A stretch of 64,000 nucleotides of DNA. Source: Akkermansia massiliensis. GTDB taxonomy: Bacteria; Verrucomicrobiota; Verrucomicrobiia; Verrucomicrobiales; Akkermansiaceae. A program made the position numbers and the translations under genes. Within the stretch, counting starts at the first letter, position 1. The number at the start of each line of letters is the position of its first letter. The stretch covers positions 496,001 to 560,000 of the forward strand of contig NZ_JAMGSI010000002.1 in the NCBI RefSeq assembly GCF_023516715.1, given 5' to 3'. Under the pieces are notes generated by a model. The model was not told the DNA's origin and ran no database searches. It saw only the letters and a program-made list of their open reading frames with translations. Positions 25,959 through 35,211 of this stretch are shown here, piece by piece.

Positions 25959-27572
25959 ATGTTCGACATCCTGCTCAACCACAACACCCTGGTTCTCTTC
26001 GGAATCATCTTCTTTGGCATCGCCCTCGGCAGCATTAAAATATACGGCCTGAACCTCGGCCTCTCCGGCGTTCTCTTCGTAGCGCTGGCCGCCGGCCACT
26101 ACCGCCTGGCCATCCCCAACGGCGTGGGCCAGCTGGGCCTGGCGCTCTTTGTGTACTGCGTGGGCCTGAGCGCGGGCAACCGCTTCTTCTCCGCCATCGC
26201 CAAGCAGGGAAGCAAGCTCGCGGTCATGTCCGCCGTGATTGTAGGCGTTTCAGCCCTCTTCACCTGCCTCTTCGGCATCTGGTTCAATGTTCCCGCGGGG
26301 ATTTCCTCCGGCATCTTCGCCGGCGCGTGCACCAGCACCCCGGCCCTGGCGGCAGCCACGGAAAGCCTGCCGGGAGCCTCCGGAAGCGGCGTCAGCATCG
26401 GCTACGGCATTGCCTACCCGTTCGGCGTGGTGGGCGTGGTCCTCTTCGTCCAGCTTCTCCCGCGCCTGCTGCACTTTGACCTGAACAAGGAGGCCAAGGC
26501 CATGCACTCCAAGCAGGAGGCCAGCATCATCTCACGCTTGGTCCGCGTCACGCAGCCCAACCTGATCGGCCAGAACATTGCGGACTGCAAGCTGCTGGAC
26601 GGCCTGCACTGCATGGTCACCCGCGTGGTGCGCAACGACAGGCTGATGCCGCTGACGCCGGAAGACACGTTCCGGGAGGGAACGGAAGTCCTCATCGTGG
26701 GCAACAGCGACACCATGCCGCATGACGTCGCTTTCCTGGGGGAAGTATGCGACAACCCCTACCCCATGGACTCCCAGAAGGAGCGCCGCAAGCTGATCCT
26801 GACCAACAAGAACTACGCCGGGCGCAAACTCCGCGATCTGAAAACCCTGCGAACGGACGGCGTGATCATCTCCCGCATCTCCCGCCTGGGCTTCACCTTC
26901 GTCCCCACGGGGGACACCACGCTGGAGCGCAATGACGTGCTGACCGTGGTGGGTTCTCCGGAAAACCTCACCAAGTACGGGGACAAAATCGGCCACCGCA
27001 GCCAGGACATGAACCAGACGGACCTTCTTTCCCTCGGGTTCGGCCTCTCGCTCGGTATCATTCTGGGGCTGGTCAACTTCAGTCTGGGTAACGGCCTGGG
27101 CATCTCCCTAGGGATTGCCGGCGGCCCGCTGATTGTGGCCCTGCTGCTCGGCCACTTCGGGCGCCTGGGCCCCATCGTGGGTTACATCCCGCGCCCCACC
27201 CGACTTCTTTTGCAGGACCTGGGCCTGGTCTTCTTCCTGGCTGACGCCGGCATCAAGGGCGGCGCGGACCTGGTCACCACCGTAGCCACGCACGGCGCGG
27301 CCGTGTTCATCATGGGCGTCATCGTCACCTGCTCCGGCATGTTCGCCGGTTACTTCGTGGGCATGAAGGTCTTCAAGATGAACATCCTGGAATGCCTGGG
27401 CGGCATCTGCGGTGGCATGACCTCCACCCCGGCCCTGGGCGCCATCGCCAGCAAGACGGACTCCCAGGCTCCCGTGGTCAGCTACGCCACCGCCTACCCC
27501 GTGGCCCTCATCCTGATGACTATCATCGCGAAAGTCATCATCCAGACCATCGGCGGCGTGGTGGGCGTTTAG
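25959..27572 (+). CDS. AspT/YidE/YbjL family transporter with two RCK_C domains
   Basis: 537 residues with the YidE/AspT duplicated layout: five or so helices, two RCK_C/TrkA_C regulatory domains in the middle (about residues 185-350, with TRVVRNDRLMPLTPEDTFREG and NDVLTVVGSPENL), then a second helix set. The signature T-S-T-P-A-L occurs twice, in ACTSTPALAAATES and GGMTSTPALGAIAS, as expected for the duplication. AspT exchanges aspartate for alanine in Tetragenococcus; the substrates of most relatives are unknown. The position 11 bp after nrdG is odd and may be chance. Confidence 0.85.
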   Translation: MFDILLNHNTLVLFGIIFFGIALGSIKIYGLNLGLSGVLFVALAAGHYRLAIPNGVGQLGLALFVYCVGLSAGNRFFSAIAKQGSKLAVMSAVIVGVSALFTCLFGIWFNVPAGISSGIFAGACTSTPALAAATESLPGASGSGVSIGYGIAYPFGVVGVVLFVQLLPRLLHFDLNKEAKAMHSKQEASIISRLVRVTQPNLIGQNIADCKLLDGLHCMVTRVVRNDRLMPLTPEDTFREGTEVLIVGNSDTMPHDVAFLGEVCDNPYPMDSQKERRKLILTNKNYAGRKLRDLKTLRTDGVIISRISRLGFTFVPTGDTTLERNDVLTVVGSPENLTKYGDKIGHRSQDMNQTDLLSLGFGLSLGIILGLVNFSLGNGLGISLGIAGGPLIVALLLGHFGRLGPIVGYIPRPTRLLLQDLGLVFFLADAGIKGGADLVTTVATHGAAVFIMGVIVTCSGMFAGYFVGMKVFKMNILECLGGICGGMTSTPALGAIASKTDSQAPVVSYATAYPVALILMTIIAKVIIQTIGGVVGV

Positions 27573-27702
27573 CCCAAGGCGCAAACTTCACCACCCGGAA
27601 AGACCGCGTCTCCGGCGGTTCTCTCCGGGCGCCATGCTTCACGGAAAAAGGAATATCGATTGCGGATCAGCGCCGTTTACCTCCTTGCCACCAGCCGGAA
27701 GT

Positions 27703-29838
27703 TTAAGACCCCGTTTCCGTCACTTCCATGCAGACGGACTGGAAGGCATTTTTCCAGTTGATGCGGATTCCGAAGTCCATCAGAAAATCACCACCAAGCA
27801 CCCGTTCATGGACGTTGGCCAGGGGGCCGTTTTCATCCAGGTTGATCTCCCTGACCAGGTATCTGGCGGCAGGATTCAAGCCTTTCAGGCGCAGGGGCGG
27901 CGGGGAATCCGCCAGCCATTTGTCCATTAGCCAGGCGAAGACGACGGCCCTTTTTTCATGCACGTACATCAGGGAGGCCACCCGGCTTTCATACGGGGAA
28001 GATAGTCGGTACAGGTCCCCGAACTGGACCACGGGGCGGATGCGCTTATATTCCGCCAGCGCCCGTTTGGAAAATTCCACTTCCTCCTTCGTCATGTCAC
28101 AGGGCTGAAGCTCGAATCCCAGACGGCCCGACATGGCGACGTCAAAACGGAATTTGAGCGGCGTGACGCGCTTCGTCTGATGGTTGGGGGAGGCCGTCAC
28201 ATGGGCGGCCATGGTAATGGCCGGGAACAAATGGCCTATGCCCCACTGCATGAACACGCGTTCACAGGCGTCCGTATTGTCGGACGTCCAGAATTCATGA
28301 TGCCTCCGCATGGTCCCGTAGTCGGCGCGGCCTCCGCCGGAGGAGCAGGCCTGAAACGTCACGTCCGGAAATTCCGCCGCCAGCGCATCAAGAATGGCTT
28401 CATAGCCGCGCACGTAGTCAATGGACAGGTTCCCCTGATGGCTGGCGTCCAGCCAGGGGGAGCCGGGATCGGAAATCTTGCGGTTGCAGTCCCATTTCAC
28501 GTAGGAAATGCCCGGATGTCCTCCCAACAGTTTCCGCATGGCTTCAAGAATGTATGCGCGCACGTCCGGATTGCTCAAATCCAGCAGGTACTGGCTGCGT
28601 TCCAGCCTGTTTTCCCGGTGCGGAAGGCCGATGACCCATTCCGGATGCTTCTGATAAAGTTCCGAGCAGGGGTTCACCATTTCCGGCTCCACCCAGATGC
28701 CGAAGCGTATCCCCAGCTTTTCCGCCTGGCGGATCAGGCCTTCCAGCCCATGGGGCAGTTTAGCACGGTTTACCTGCCAGTCCCCCAGACCGGCCCGGGC
28801 GTCATTGCGCGGGAATTGTCCGCCAAACCAGCCGTCATCCAGCACGAAAAGCTCTATTCCCAAGTCCGCCGCACGTTTCATCATGCCGTGCAGCACTTTT
28901 TCCGTGAAGGTAAAGTACACTCCCTCCCATGAGTTCAGCAAGGTCAGCCGCTCCGTGCCGCCGCTGCGCAGGCCGTAGCGTCGCGCCCAGCGGTGGATGC
29001 GCCGGGAGGCTTCCCCCTTGCCGTTTCCACTGTGCGCCAGAATGAGGGGAGGCGTTTCAAACACTCCGCCGCCGTCCAGCAGATAGGGAGCGGGGGCCAC
29101 GTCCAGCCCCGCTCCCGCAAAGAGGTAGTGATACGGGCTGTGGCGGAACCATATCCGGTAGTTGCCGGGCCACGCCAGCGCTCCCAGCACCACTTCCCCG
29201 GAGTCCTCCCGCGCCGGACCATCCAGGGAGATGACGAAGCCGGGGCTTCCCTCCTGGGCGGCGCGGGTTCCGGTGCCGGAAACCAGGGCAAGTTCATGCC
29301 CCCGCGCCACTTCCTCCTCGCTCATCAGGGATTCCCCGCCCCATGTGCCGCGGAAGCTGGTGACAAAGTAACGTTCCGCTCGCAAATTCAGTTGCGCGGA
29401 CGCCGCGCGGTGCAGGCGGATGCCTTCCCTCCCCTCGTTCCGTATCACCGCCCATTGAAGGAAGGCGTCCGATTCCCGGTGGGAGCGAACATGAATTTCC
29501 ACCCGCACGGGGTAGGAAGGGTCTTTCCCATAGAAGACGGCTTCTTCCCGGTCGTCATCCAGTTCCAGCACTTCCCATCCCTGGCATTCCAGGCGCAGAG
29601 AAAGAGTTCCGTCCGCCTGGGTCGCGCAAATGCAGTATTCATCCGACGCATTGGGAAGCCCCGTCACGGAGTCCGCCAGGGCGGAATACAGAAGAGGCGC
29701 ATCCGCGGCGCTTTCCAGGGCATCCTCCGGTTCACGCAGCCGCGGTCCGTAATAGGCGCGGCGCACGCGGCCCTGTTCATCCCTGAACAGGATCATCTGG
29801 GAGGAACGGGTCAGCAAATGAACGGAATCCGGAGTCAT
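27703..29838 (-). CDS. Alpha-galactosidase, GH36
   Basis: 711 residues from the ATG at 29838; an in-frame ATG at 29907 would add 23 residues. N-terminal beta-sandwich (about 1-290), catalytic barrel (300-620) and C-terminal beta domain. Catalytic residues: nucleophile Asp450 in YVKWDCNRK and acid/base Asp520 in WTSDNTDA; also FVLDDGWFGG and ACSSGGGRADYG are GH36 hallmarks. It removes terminal alpha-1,6 or alpha-1,3-galactose from oligosaccharides. No signal peptide is visible, so it probably acts in the cytoplasm on imported oligosaccharides, unlike the secreted hydrolases in this window. Confidence 0.92.
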   Translation of the reverse strand: MTPDSVHLLTRSSQMILFRDEQGRVRRAYYGPRLREPEDALESAADAPLLYSALADSVTGLPNASDEYCICATQADGTLSLRLECQGWEVLELDDDREEAVFYGKDPSYPVRVEIHVRSHRESDAFLQWAVIRNEGREGIRLHRAASAQLNLRAERYFVTSFRGTWGGESLMSEEEVARGHELALVSGTGTRAAQEGSPGFVISLDGPAREDSGEVVLGALAWPGNYRIWFRHSPYHYLFAGAGLDVAPAPYLLDGGGVFETPPLILAHSGNGKGEASRRIHRWARRYGLRSGGTERLTLLNSWEGVYFTFTEKVLHGMMKRAADLGIELFVLDDGWFGGQFPRNDARAGLGDWQVNRAKLPHGLEGLIRQAEKLGIRFGIWVEPEMVNPCSELYQKHPEWVIGLPHRENRLERSQYLLDLSNPDVRAYILEAMRKLLGGHPGISYVKWDCNRKISDPGSPWLDASHQGNLSIDYVRGYEAILDALAAEFPDVTFQACSSGGGRADYGTMRRHHEFWTSDNTDACERVFMQWGIGHLFPAITMAAHVTASPNHQTKRVTPLKFRFDVAMSGRLGFELQPCDMTKEEVEFSKRALAEYKRIRPVVQFGDLYRLSSPYESRVASLMYVHEKRAVVFAWLMDKWLADSPPPLRLKGLNPAARYLVREINLDENGPLANVHERVLGGDFLMDFGIRINWKNAFQSVCMEVTETGS

Positions 29839-29968
29839 GGTCGGCAAATGGGGAAAGGGTAGGTCATTTTTTCCGGGCAGGCGCACGGCCGCCCCTGCCT
29901 TGTCCATTAATCCCTGCCCCGGACAGGGAAGTCAATGGCAAAATGGCAGGAGAGCCCGGGCGTTTCTC

Positions 29969-30241
29969 CTACTTTTTCCACAAACGGGAGGAAGGCCGGA
30001 ATTTCATGGTGCTTGATTCATGCACAAACAGTTTGCTGCCGTTTTCCGGATGGCGTACCACGCGGGCACGCCGCCGCTTGATGCTGAACGAACCAAAGCC
30101 GCGGAATTTGACCAGTGAGCGCCTCAGGACCGACCGGGCAATCGTGTCCAGCACCGCGTCCAGCGCACGTTCCGCCTGCCTGGGGGTAACGCCGTCCCCC
30201 AGCTCCCGCTGAAGTTCCCTGACGAATTGTGTTTTATTCAT
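29969..30241 (-). CDS. HU/IHF-family DNA-binding protein
   Basis: 90 residues, the usual HU length, from the ATG at 30241. The family parts are the helical start MNKTQFVRELQRELGDGVTP, the VKFRGFGSFSIKRRRARVVRHP arm region and the KLFVHES / MKFRPSSRL ending. HU-type proteins bend and compact DNA. The beta-arm here is Arg-rich (KRRRARVVRHPENGSK), and the protein has a basic end. Divergent from the membrane protein gene at 30396. Whether it is a core HU or an extra copy cannot be said. Confidence 0.85.
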   Translation of the reverse strand: MNKTQFVRELQRELGDGVTPRQAERALDAVLDTIARSVLRRSLVKFRGFGSFSIKRRRARVVRHPENGSKLFVHESSTMKFRPSSRLWKK

Positions 30242-30395
30242 AGGCCGCCCAGCATGATATGCCCCGTTCTCCCGGTAAAGCGGAGAAGGGGCGCAGGCAT
30301 TCCTGCCACCAGCCCCATACGGGGATGCCCTTCCGTTCCGGGCTGCAAGTTTCATCCTTGCCCCCCTCCGGCGGACCCATTAAGGTTCAGGGAAG

Positions 30396-31865
30396 ATGCC
30401 TTCCCCCGCCGCCGATGCTCCATTCCCGGAACGAGCTTTCAACGTGACCGCGTTGAAATGGAATACCTGCGCCTGGCTTCTGCTGCCCGTCCTGGTGTTC
30501 ATGGCCTGGTGGATGCACTGGTATGTCTCTATCCCCCTCGCGGCCCTGATGGCCGCGGGACTGGCTCCCGGAAGGCGCAAGGAACTACCGGAAAGGGAAT
30601 CCCTCCCCTCTTTTCCCCTGTTCAACCGATCCTCGTTTCTTGTCCTGGGCGCATTCATCGCCCTGATGGTCCTGTCCGGATGGGGGGAATGGGTCAATCA
30701 GCACCCGGACCACATCGTCAGGAACGCCTGCCTTCGTGAATTGGTCGCCAGCCCGTGGCCCGTCGTTTTTCCGGACGGAGACGTCTTGATCTACAACACA
30801 GGGTTCTGGCTGGTTCCGGCCCTGGCAGGCAAAGTGGCTGGGCTGGAAGTTGCCCGGGCATTTGTCGTGCTGTGGGGTGCATGGGGCCTGTTTCTTGCCT
30901 GGCTGTGGCTCTGCGTTTTCTCCGGCCGCCGTTCCCTGCTGCTCGCCCTGCTGATGGTAATGTTCGGCTCCCTTCTGAATTTCCAATGCTGGCTGGGGCT
31001 GGATCTGTTCCGCCTGCATTACTTCGGCACGGCGGAACAGGTCATGTGCAGCGCAAACGCCTCCATCCCTGTCATGCTTTTTTTCATCTTCCTGGCTTCG
31101 GGACGCATGCCCCCGCACTGGATGCCCCTTTTGTTCGCGGCCACGGCCTTTTATTCTCCCCTCGCGGCTCTAGGGGGGCTGCCCCTGGCGGTCTGCCAGT
31201 GGCTCCGGCAATGGAAAGGCAGCCGCTCCCCCCGGCGCAGCCTGCTTCATCCCTCCTTTCCGGCAGCCGTCATGCTGGGGGCGTGCTTCCTTCTTTATTA
31301 TGCGGCGGTAAACGCGCCGTCCTCCCATATGGGCTGGCGGCCTTTTTATACGCGGCCGGGGGATTTTCTGCTGGCAGGGACCTCCTTCCTGCTGTACGCC
31401 CTGTTCTGCTGGCGGGATTTCCGGCGGAATTCCCTCTTTATCTGTACGCTGGCAACCGGACTGCTGCTGCCCTTCTTTTACGTCAACGGAGACGTCAACG
31501 ACCTGCTCTGCAAGGGGAGCGTTCCGGCGATGGCCTGCCTGCTCGCCTTTCTGGCCTTCACCTGGGCGCGGCATCCCCGTCTCCGGATATGGATATGGCT
31601 TCTGCTGGCGCTCGGATTGGCGCCCCGGTTCAATGTTCCCTATTACTGCTGTTCTTCCAGCGCCCTCCAGGCATTTCTGACGCCTTGCGCCTCATGCACG
31701 GAGCCTTCCTCCTTTCCCTGCCGGGAATGGCGGCAGCTCACCTATGCGCCGCAGGCACGCCACCAGGATGAATGGGGCCGCACCATGCACCACCCCGGAC
31801 ACCGGTGGCATCCCTATTATTCCGGCACGCCGCGCCCATGGTTGCGCTTCATTTACCGTTTTTGA
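30396..31865 (+). CDS. Polytopic membrane protein, paralogue of the one at 46600
   Basis: 489 residues with about 10 hydrophobic helices and a C-terminal polar stretch of about 65 residues. I know no named family. Residues 102-144 (QHPDHIVRNA, WPVVFPDG, IYNTG, WLVPALA) are similar without gaps to residues 92-134 of the protein encoded at 46600 (QHADFAVRNA, WPLVMSDG, IYYLG, WLPPALA), and there are further matches such as NDLLCK/NELLFK near a late helix. The conserved loop with QH-x-D after the second or third helix, on what may be the outer face, resembles the early loop of GT-C-type glycosyltransferases. That function is only an inference. The start codon has AGGGAAG directly before it. Confidence 0.7.
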   Translation: MPSPAADAPFPERAFNVTALKWNTCAWLLLPVLVFMAWWMHWYVSIPLAALMAAGLAPGRRKELPERESLPSFPLFNRSSFLVLGAFIALMVLSGWGEWVNQHPDHIVRNACLRELVASPWPVVFPDGDVLIYNTGFWLVPALAGKVAGLEVARAFVVLWGAWGLFLAWLWLCVFSGRRSLLLALLMVMFGSLLNFQCWLGLDLFRLHYFGTAEQVMCSANASIPVMLFFIFLASGRMPPHWMPLLFAATAFYSPLAALGGLPLAVCQWLRQWKGSRSPRRSLLHPSFPAAVMLGACFLLYYAAVNAPSSHMGWRPFYTRPGDFLLAGTSFLLYALFCWRDFRRNSLFICTLATGLLLPFFYVNGDVNDLLCKGSVPAMACLLAFLAFTWARHPRLRIWIWLLLALGLAPRFNVPYYCCSSSALQAFLTPCASCTEPSSFPCREWRQLTYAPQARHQDEWGRTMHHPGHRWHPYYSGTPRPWLRFIYRF

Positions 31866-31949
31866 CGTAAAGAAAACAGTTGCGGGAAAAACGCCCGGGA
31901 AATGAACATTCCGGATTCACTCCTTTCTTCATGGGAGGGGTCCGAATGC

Positions 31950-32501
31950 TCAGGCGGTCTTTTGACCTTCCTTCTGGAAGTTTTTCCAGCATTCCTCGAT
32001 AACCGCGGGCAGGGACTTGCCTTCCTTGTCCATATCCCCCTGGCTTACCATTTTCTTAATCATTTTTCCGGAAACGGGGTCCAGGATGATGACGGCGGGA
32101 GGCCCGAAAACGACATAGGGGGCCTTGGAGCCTATGCATCCCACTACTTTGCCCGCTTCCTCCGGAACGAACTGGAAGGTAAAGGAACCCGGTGTCCTTC
32201 CCGGGGCCTGCCTGGTATCCACCATCCAGAAGATGAATTTTTTGCCGGAGGCCCTCTTGAAAGTCCGCTCCTTGATATGCTTGTCCGTAAAAATATTGCA
32301 ATACACGCACCAGGAAGACCCCGTCAGGTAGATGACCAGGGGAACCTTCTTGGCGATGGCCTCATTGCGCAGCTTGTCAAAGGCGGGACTGCCCGATTCA
32401 TTCACGGCTGGAACGGGAGCCTGCTGCGCCAGGGCGGAAGCGGGAGCCAGCATGCCTGCCACGGCGGCGGCGCAAAGCACGGAAACGGCAAACTTGATCA
32501 T
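31950..32501 (-). CDS. Secreted thioredoxin-fold protein
   Basis: 183 residues. A signal peptide (MIKFAVSVLCAAAVAGMLAPASALA) precedes a thioredoxin-like domain with the active-site motif SSWCVYCN (CxxC) and a later conserved Pro in YVVFGPPAVIILDP. Such proteins reduce or exchange disulfides in the periplasm; the partner is unknown. A third Cys (VVGCIG) lies in the middle. It stands alone and is divergent from the DUF3750 gene. Confidence 0.78.
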   Translation of the reverse strand: MIKFAVSVLCAAAVAGMLAPASALAQQAPVPAVNESGSPAFDKLRNEAIAKKVPLVIYLTGSSWCVYCNIFTDKHIKERTFKRASGKKFIFWMVDTRQAPGRTPGSFTFQFVPEEAGKVVGCIGSKAPYVVFGPPAVIILDPVSGKMIKKMVSQGDMDKEGKSLPAVIEECWKNFQKEGQKTA

Positions 32502-32592
32502 ATTACAGTAACCATAAGTCTCCCTGCGCAGAAGTCAAACTTCAAGATTCCGCCATTGCCATCATTTGCCGTTCAAGGTATATACATTCGCC

Positions 32593-33522
32593 ATGCGCCA
32601 TTCCAACCCCTATAACCGCAGGCACCCCTCACGGAATAAATGGCGCTTTGTTTTCTGGCTGTTCATGGCGTTCCTGCTCCTGGGCGCAGCCCTGGTTTAT
32701 TTCCACCCTGCGGAAGACTGGAAAACTGCGGACCGCAGCAGCAGCAGCCTGGCCCCTCTACCCGCTGAAGAACCGGAAGCCGTCGTCCAGGTTTATTCGG
32801 CACGCGCCTTCGGCTGGCGCAGGTATTTCGCCGTGCACACCTGGATAGCCGTGAAGGAGAAGAATGCCGGCTTTTACACCGTGTACCAGGTCATGGGCTA
32901 CCAGCTTCCCTCCCGGGGAACCAGCGTTTCCATCGCGCGGGACATTCCGGACCGCAAATGGTTCGGCGCGGAACCGGAATTGATTCAGGAATTGCGCGGA
33001 GCAGCGGCGGAAAAGGCCATTCCCGTCATCAGCCGCACGGCGCAGGATTACCCCTATGCCGATACCTACTGGATCATTCCCGGCCCCAACAGCAACACGT
33101 TCACCGCCGCGCTGATGAGGGAAGTGCCGGATCTGACGGTGGAGCTTCCGCCTCATGCGGTGGGGAAGGATTATCTGCCCGGCGGCATTGCCGGACGGAC
33201 GGAAAGCGGCACGGGCATCCGCATCAATTTATGGGGTCTCGCCGGGTTCAGCCTGGGGCTGGCGGAAGGAGCGGAAGTCAGCCTGCTGGGCCTGAACGCA
33301 GGCTTTGACCTGTTGCGCCCCGCCCTTAAACTTCCGATGATCGGGCGCATAGGGCTGCCGGACGCTCCTGTGGGCTGGGACTGGTGGAGCGTCACGCTGC
33401 TTCTTTCCGCCGGAGGGTTCATCTTCTTCCGCATGCTCCGCCACATGCGCAGGAAGCGGAGGCAGGCGCACCGCATCCCCTACTTCCGCCATCCGCGGAC
33501 AAAAACGAGCGAGCGCATTTGA
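32593..33522 (+). CDS. DUF3750-type membrane-anchored protein
   Basis: 309 residues from the ATG at 32593 (the two upstream codons in frame are not needed). An N-terminal membrane helix (FVFWLFMAFLLLGAALVYF) after a basic start, then an outer domain beginning VQVYSARAFGWRRYFAVHTW, and a C-terminal second helix (WWSVTLLLSAGGFIFFRML) with a basic end. The YSAR-x-x-GWR-x-x-F-x-VHTW pattern matches DUF3750 as I remember it, a family without known function, with conserved His and polar residues like cysteine-peptidase or NlpC-like folds. The spacing with the lipoprotein gene downstream suggests a possible pair. Confidence 0.65.
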   Translation: MRHSNPYNRRHPSRNKWRFVFWLFMAFLLLGAALVYFHPAEDWKTADRSSSSLAPLPAEEPEAVVQVYSARAFGWRRYFAVHTWIAVKEKNAGFYTVYQVMGYQLPSRGTSVSIARDIPDRKWFGAEPELIQELRGAAAEKAIPVISRTAQDYPYADTYWIIPGPNSNTFTAALMREVPDLTVELPPHAVGKDYLPGGIAGRTESGTGIRINLWGLAGFSLGLAEGAEVSLLGLNAGFDLLRPALKLPMIGRIGLPDAPVGWDWWSVTLLLSAGGFIFFRMLRHMRRKRRQAHRIPYFRHPRTKTSERI

Positions 33523-33635
33523 GCCGCATGGTACGGAAGCCTTTTTCCCTTATTCCGTTCCCCGTACACGGGAAGAAGGGGAATAAAGCGGAAATTCGAT
33601 TGCCAAGCGCGGATGAAGCTGTAAGAATCCGCGCC

Positions 33636-33959
33636 ATGAAAAAGCTCCTGATCCGCTCCTGTCTGATTGCCGGGCTGGCCTGGACCGCTTCCTGTTCCTC
33701 CAACAAGGAAACGGCGCCTCAGGAACCCGCTCCCGCCCCAGCCGTTCAACCGGAACAAACCGCCGCGGCGGACCGCCCCGCCCCCTGGGCTCCGGCCCCG
33801 GTGAAACCGGCCATTTTTCCGGAGGAGGAGAACGCAGAGTCCGTGCCGGGACCAGCCGTATTGCCTGGCGACTTCCGCCCCGGGCTGCGCACCCCCCGGC
33901 TGCCGGAAACCCTGCTGTATGATCTGGACGGCAAGCTGATCACCCCCTCCGCCCCGTAA
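33636..33959 (+). CDS. Small Pro/Ala-rich lipoprotein
   Basis: 107 residues. The N-terminus MKKLLIRSCLIAGLAWTASCSS is a lipoprotein signal with the lipobox TASC; the mature chain starts at that Cys. The rest is Pro-, Ala- and Glu-rich with no fold that I know. It probably sits in the outer or inner membrane. It lies 20 bp before the methyltransferase gene, perhaps in one transcript. The earlier frame from 33384 overlaps the DUF3750 gene and is not used. Confidence 0.65.
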   Translation: MKKLLIRSCLIAGLAWTASCSSNKETAPQEPAPAPAVQPEQTAAADRPAPWAPAPVKPAIFPEEENAESVPGPAVLPGDFRPGLRTPRLPETLLYDLDGKLITPSAP

Positions 33960-33979
33960 CCCTTTTCTTTTCCTTCACC

Positions 33980-35203
33980 ATGACTGCGACCATTCCCAAG
34001 GGCTTCCACCCGGAACCTTTTTCCTACCATCAGGAGCTTGAACTGGACATTGACGCCCTTTCCAATGCGGGCGACGGCATCGGCCGTGTGGACGGCTGGG
34101 TGGTTTTCGTCCCCTTCGCCCTGCCGGGAGACCGCGTGAAGGCCCGCGTCTGGCGCAACGACAAGAATTATTCCTCCGCGGACCTGGTGGAAGTGCTTCA
34201 CCCCAGCCCGGACCGCGTGGAGCCCGGCTGCCGCCTGTTCGGCACCTGCGGCGGATGCCAGTACCAGCATTTTTCCTACGACCGCCAGCTTCTCTGGAAA
34301 ACCCGGCAGGTGGCGGACCTGCTCCGGTTGCAGGCAGGGCTGGAACTGCCCGTCAATCCGGCCATTGCCTCCCCCCGCCAATACCATTACCGCTCCAAGA
34401 TTACGCCCCATTTTGACAAGCCCAAGGAAGCCAGCCGGCCGGCCATCGGCTTCCTGAAGGCGGGTTCCAGAAGGGAAGTGGTGGATGTGCCGCAATGCCC
34501 GATTGCCATGGAGTGCATCAACGAGGCCCTGCCGCTGGCCCGCAAGAGCGTTTACCAGGCCGCGGCCCGGTTCAAGCGGGGAGCTACCATTCTGCTCCGC
34601 GCCTCGGAAGGGACCGTCATTACCAATAACAACGCCGTGGCCTGCGAGCGCGTGGGCGGTCTGGAATTTCATTTTTTGGCGGGAGATTTTTTCCAGAACA
34701 ATCCTTTCATTCTTCCGCTTTTTACGGACTACGTGGCCCAACAGGCGAGCATGGACGGGGAGGAGTTCCTGGTGGACGCCTATTGCGGTTCCGGCCTGTT
34801 CGCCCTGAGCCTAGCGAAGAAATTTAAAAAAGTGCTGGGCGTGGAAGTCAGCGAGACTTCCGCGGACTGGGCGCGCAGCAATGCCCGGAGCAACGGGATT
34901 AAACACGCGGAATTCCTGGCGGCGGACGCCGGAGCCATTTTCGCCCAGGTGGATTTCCCCGCGGAAAAAACCGCCGTGGTGATCGACCCGCCCCGCAAGG
35001 GATGCAGCATGGAGTTCCTGACCCAGTTATTCGCCTTCGGCCCCGGAAAAGTGGTGTACGTTTCCTGCAATCCCGCCACCCAGATACGGGACCTGGCGGA
35101 ATTTGACAAGGCCGGGTACGCCGTTACCGCCGTCCAGCCCTTTGACCTGTTCCCCCAGACCAAACATCTGGAATGCGTGGTCACCCTGAAAAAGAACATC
35201 TGA
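33980..35203 (+). CDS. RlmD/TrmA-type RNA (uracil-C5)-methyltransferase
   Basis: 407 residues. N-terminal TRAM domain (about 15-75), a 4Fe-4S cluster site with Cys84, Cys90, Cys93 and Cys173 (CRLFGTCGGC and VPQCP), and a Rossmann-type SAM domain with DAYCGSGLFALSLA and VIDPPRKGC. The catalytic Cys is in VVYVSCNPAT. These enzymes methylate C5 of uracil in 23S rRNA (U1939 or U747) or tRNA (U54); which one is open. The start at 33980 gives MTATIPKGF. miaB begins 8 bp after the stop, so the two RNA-modifying enzymes appear cotranscribed. Confidence 0.9.
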   Translation: MTATIPKGFHPEPFSYHQELELDIDALSNAGDGIGRVDGWVVFVPFALPGDRVKARVWRNDKNYSSADLVEVLHPSPDRVEPGCRLFGTCGGCQYQHFSYDRQLLWKTRQVADLLRLQAGLELPVNPAIASPRQYHYRSKITPHFDKPKEASRPAIGFLKAGSRREVVDVPQCPIAMECINEALPLARKSVYQAAARFKRGATILLRASEGTVITNNNAVACERVGGLEFHFLAGDFFQNNPFILPLFTDYVAQQASMDGEEFLVDAYCGSGLFALSLAKKFKKVLGVEVSETSADWARSNARSNGIKHAEFLAADAGAIFAQVDFPAEKTAVVIDPPRKGCSMEFLTQLFAFGPGKVVYVSCNPATQIRDLAEFDKAGYAVTAVQPFDLFPQTKHLECVVTLKKNI

Positions 35204-35211
35204 TTTTCCCC

